This document shows, in pieces, positions 18,688-21,054 of a stretch of DNA of 21,054 bases; the stretch's first letter is position 1, and every line of letters begins with the position of its first letter. Source of the DNA: Gryganskiella cystojenkinii (Eukaryota; Mortierellomycota; Mortierellomycetes; Mortierellales; Mortierellaceae); NCBI GenBank assembly GCA_015852425.1, contig JAAAIG010000683.1, forward strand, positions 1 to 21,054. Direction: 5' to 3'. The notes beneath the pieces were generated by a model, which saw nothing but the letters and a program-made list of their open reading frames with translations, was not told where the DNA came from and made no database searches. Both the position numbers and the translations under genes were made by a program.

Positions 18688-19464
18688 ATGACACCTTCGG
18701 CCCAAAACACCCTCGCCGCACAATTTCGTGCCCTTCACAAGCCCGGCAACCCTTTGGTCCTGACCAACGTCTACGATGCCGCCACTGCTGCCATTGTCGC
18801 CTCCCTGCCTAACGCCAAGGCCGTTGCCACAGCCAGTTATGCAATCGCCGCAACCGAGGGTGTCCATGACGACGACATGACCCGCGACCAAAACCTTGCT
18901 GCCATAAAGAAAATCGCTACCGTCGTTGTCCCTAAGGGTGTACCCCTGAGCGCCGATTTGCAAGATGGATACGAGGATGTCCAGGACACTATCAGACAAG
19001 TCATCGCTCTTGGTGTGGTAGGATGTAACATTGAGGATGTGGACAACAAGACTCGCAAGCTCAGGACCTTGGAGGACGCAGTCGTCCGAATCAAGCTAGC
19101 CCTCGAGGCGGCGAAAGCAGCCGGCGTCCCAGACTTTGCGATCAATGCTCGGACAGACGTGTTGGGCCACGGTGGCTCGATCGAGGATGCCATTGAGCGA
19201 GGAAAGGCCTTCCTGGCAGCCGGCGCTAATACTGTGTTTGTATGGGGAGGACCGGGCGGTCGAGGCGTTTCACGGGATGAGGTGAAGAGGCTCGTAGCTG
19301 CTTTAGACGGTCGCTTGAACGTCATCCTGCGAACTGCCGAGGGCTTCTTGACGGTGGCAGATCTGAGAGAGATTGGTGTGGCTAGAATTAGTGTCGGTCC
19401 TGGTCTTTACCTTATTGCGATGAATGCCTACAAGGCAGCAGCCGAGAAGCTTCTTGGAGCGTAG
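18688..19464 (+). CDS. Isocitrate lyase/PEP mutase superfamily protein, 258 aa, intronless
   Basis: A complete TIM-barrel-sized protein. Family marks in order: LVLTNVYDAATA (23-34, first strand and helix), ATAS (47-50), metal-site strand PLSADLQDGYED (86-97, equivalent to the D-x-D-x-G-Y/F-G loop), VGCNIED (111-117), FAINARTDVL (150-159) and ISVGPGLY (234-241). Members cleave or form C-C or C-P bonds next to a 2-oxo acid with Mg2+. This subgroup lacks the Lys-Lys-Cys-Gly-His loop of true isocitrate lyases, so the substrate cannot be named. Length (258) matches the short, widespread bacterial-style subgroup. There is no targeting peptide, so it is probably cytosolic. Ala/Gly/Val-rich and more GC-rich than the flanks, with its own TATA box and AATAAA. 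Intronless and bacterial-like, so transfer is possible but not shown. Confidence 0.9.
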   Translation: MTPSAQNTLAAQFRALHKPGNPLVLTNVYDAATAAIVASLPNAKAVATASYAIAATEGVHDDDMTRDQNLAAIKKIATVVVPKGVPLSADLQDGYEDVQDTIRQVIALGVVGCNIEDVDNKTRKLRTLEDAVVRIKLALEAAKAAGVPDFAINARTDVLGHGGSIEDAIERGKAFLAAGANTVFVWGGPGGRGVSRDEVKRLVAALDGRLNVILRTAEGFLTVADLREIGVARISVGPGLYLIAMNAYKAAAEKLLGA

Positions 19465-19937
19465 TGGGAATCAGTCTCATATATGTAAATAAAATGAACC
19501 GAAATCTTGTGAGCTGTTTGTGCGCAGATGGTTTGACAGTCGCATGGGCGAGATGAAAGGAGCCCGTAGAAAAAATCAGATGGCTGGGGTCCTGGAACGA
19601 AAGATGGCGTTCTTGAGGCCTTGGAGAATGTTGGCAAGCCGGAGCGCCTCTGGGCAAGGTGCCCGTAGTCCAGAACGCTATTATGACCTCATTCAAACGC
19701 AAGAGGGACAGGCGATATGCACGAGGGAAGAACGGAAAGCCTGGTCATCTCGTAGACCGATACCATTGCCACCAAAAACATAAAGTGTTACCTCGCATGC
19801 ATGACACACAAGCGAATCTGTCAAAAAACGTCCCCTCGTCAAAAAAGACCGCAGCACCTCTCTCTTTCTTATTGGTCCCTTGTAGTCTTCACACCTCCTA
19901 AACGAGGCTCTTCTTCCCCGACCTCCTCCCGAAAATC
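19465..19937. other. Intergenic region after the ICL/PEPM-like gene
   Basis: The AATAAA is at 19488-19493. 19500-19790 is open in more than one frame on both strands, with Arg-rich content and no recognisable family or ATG-led gene. A C/T-rich leader (19855-19930) precedes the ATG at 19938. Confidence 0.45.
19488..19493 (+). terminator. AATAAA polyadenylation signal
   Basis: AATAAA occurs 24 nt after the stop codon of the ICL/PEPM-like gene in a TATATGTAAATAAAATG context. Confidence 0.55.
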
Positions 19938-20373
19938 ATGAACAAGTCGTCCGGGTCGTACGTACCACATCCCAGCAGGCAACAGCAAGAACAATACCGA
20001 GGACCACAACCTTCGCTACGAAGAACAACATGTGACTGAGCTCAGGGTTCAGCTGATTACAATCGAAGACCGGATCGACAAGGCCAAAGCCAGACTCGGA
20101 CGCAAGGTTGACAAGTTGGACGAGACTGTCTCCAAGACTGAGGCTGCGATCGAGGAGATTACGGTGCTCGTGGATGAGGGACAGTTGAACCTGAACGAGC
20201 TGTCAGATCTTGTTGTCAAGGCGGATGACGGCATCACTATTATGCTCAACTTGAAGGATTCCTGGCAAATTACTGTCTACTCGGTTTCGGAACTCCATCG
20301 CGAAGCGAACGAGAAGACGAAGGAAGCCAAAGAGGTCGAAAACGCTATGCGGACCGCCCTATCTTTGAATTAA
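19938..20373 (+). pseudogene. Array member with a frame change near its start (about 113 readable residues)
   Basis: The body, 20032-20373, encodes a heptad-patterned coiled coil (VTELRVQLITIEDRIDKAKA, VDKLDETVSKTEAAIEEITV, ending RTALSLN). Its frame is open from 19942, and in that frame the upstream part, GNSKNNTEDHNLRYEEQH, looks like the Asn-rich N-terminus of the other members. The frame has no ATG: TGA 19939-19941 overlaps the only nearby ATG (19938), which reads the other frame for 33 codons to TGA 20037-20039. Joining the ATG to the body needs a +1 shift. Spliced introns that fix the frame would be only 28-40 nt. It is therefore a broken gene, an assembly error, or a gene with an unseen first exon. 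Confidence 0.5.
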
Positions 20374-20737
20374 GAACGGTACACATGCACCTTGCTCCAT
20401 GACCCTCCGGGGTTTACTTTTCGCACTGATCTGAGCAACACTAGACACTGCCAACATTTTTGGTCACCTTCCTTTTACTTTCCTCACTGTCCTTACAGTC
20501 GTTTTCCACGACGGTTTCGCGGCGGCTTTCTCTGTTGCTTTCTGACACCCTCAACCACTGTCTTTGAATAAAAAAATAGTGAACAAAAGGCAAATGCGAA
20601 GCGTGATGGTCTTTTTTCTCGACAAATCGTGGTGGCTTGTTGCTATCCTCAAATTTGATCAATCAGTATTTGAACTTTACCTTTCTTTCTTTCCCTCCAC
20701 ACACTCCCCTATACTCTTTTACATCAAGAGAACCAAA
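20374..20737. other. Intergenic region with C/T-rich leader
   Basis: No gene is supported. The 3' UTR of the preceding element is at the left. A C/T-rich leader (20680-20730) ends in AACCAAAATG, resembling the leaders of the other array members. Confidence 0.55.
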
Positions 20738-21054
20738 ATGCCGAACAGAAACTCATCCAGCTCGAGTCGAGATGACGATGAGGGTAACGTCCAGGCCAAG
20801 ACCGGTCTCGAAGTCGAGGTCAAGACCGATCCCAAAGACGAGCCCAAGTCAGTTCCCAAAGACGAAGTCAAGGCCAATCCCGAAGTCGAGGTTAACACCG
20901 AATCCAAGAAGCTCCACAAACCTATCACCCCCAAGAAAGGTAACACCAGCACCAATGCTCAAAAGCAGCTCAAGGCTGACACCACCAGCGACTGCGGCGA
21001 CCCCGATCGAGAGACAAACCACGGTGGTTCTTGCGAATTTGAAGATGAGATGGT
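20738..21054 (+). CDS. N-terminal part of an acidic Lys/Pro/Glu/Val repeat protein, cut by the window edge
   Basis: ATG 20738 opens 105 codons plus two bases without a stop to the end of the window. The start is Ser/Asn/Asp-rich (MPNRNSSSSSRDDDEGN), like the other array genes. Residues 20-55 repeat short units of the type Lys-x-x-Pro-Lys-Asp-Glu and Glu-Val-Glu-Val (EVEVKTDPKDEP, VPKDEVK, NPEVEVNTE), then a Lys-rich stretch and an Asp/Glu/Cys-containing region. The reading is polar, with no hydrophobic segment, and probably disordered. I recognise no family. The same strand and leader style suggest that the small-gene array continues beyond the window. The GTC/AAG/CCC-rich codon repeat resembles that near 12190. 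Confidence 0.6.
   Translation, partial: MPNRNSSSSSRDDDEGNVQAKTGLEVEVKTDPKDEPKSVPKDEVKANPEVEVNTESKKLHKPITPKKGNTSTNAQKQLKADTTSDCGDPDRETNHGGSCEFEDEM

Noticed and set aside
19520..19901. Overlapping Arg-rich frames on + and - after the ICL/PEPM-like gene
   Set aside because: The frames begin at non-ATG codons or run through several frames, with no recognisable domain and no consistent splice joins.

Overview
The window looks like nuclear DNA from a filamentous, probably early-diverging fungus. I infer Mucoromycota/Mortierellomycota-like from style only. The support is: short introns (90-128 nt) with GTAAGN/GTATGN-type donors, C/T-rich leaders before start codons, many A/T homopolymer runs, a mitochondrial PPR protein, and fungal-type forms of two conserved eukaryotic families. 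There are no bacterial operons, no CRISPR arrays, no recognisable transposase and no confident tRNA or rRNA.

Layout. 1-462 is AT-rich and geneless. 463-1365 (-) is a three-exon mitochondrial inner-membrane coiled-coil protein of the MCUR1/CCDC90 (DUF1640; yeast Put6/Put7) family. 2241-5495 (-) is a six-exon RBM26/RBM27-type RNA-binding protein (PWI-like domain, CCCH zinc finger, RRM, coiled coil, second RRM). I rebuilt it exon by exon and it stays in frame to 910 residues. A shared upstream region of about 1.4 kb separates it from 6899-9862 (+), a 987-residue mitochondrial pentatricopeptide-repeat protein. Those three genes are the conserved core.

From about 10.2 to 15.5 kb, and again from 19.9 kb to the right end, lies a one-strand (+) run of short, apparently intronless genes and gene remnants. 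Their products share an Asn/Ser/Thr/Asp-rich, probably disordered N-terminus followed by a helical, coiled-coil-like body, and the genes have C/T-rich leaders. I recognise no known family. Two adjacent genes (13880-14698 and 14975-15514) each carry two copies of a repeat unit: a helix, then a Pro-x-x-Trp-[Ser/Thr]-centred segment, then a helix. At least one member (10181-10531) is broken by a stop and lacks a start. Another (11906-12055) is cut short. Three more show an unresolved reading-frame change. I read this as a rapidly changing, lineage-specific paralogue array with active decay, and it is the least explained part of the window.

Inserted within the array are an orphan acidic Ser-rich protein on the - strand (15854-16828), a 1.9-kb stretch with only remnants (16829-18687), and an intronless isocitrate lyase/PEP mutase superfamily enzyme (18688-19464, +) with a clear TATA box and an AATAAA signal.

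All splice sites were called by eye from GT/AG consensus, frame continuity and family knowledge. No transcript, homology or structure search could be run.
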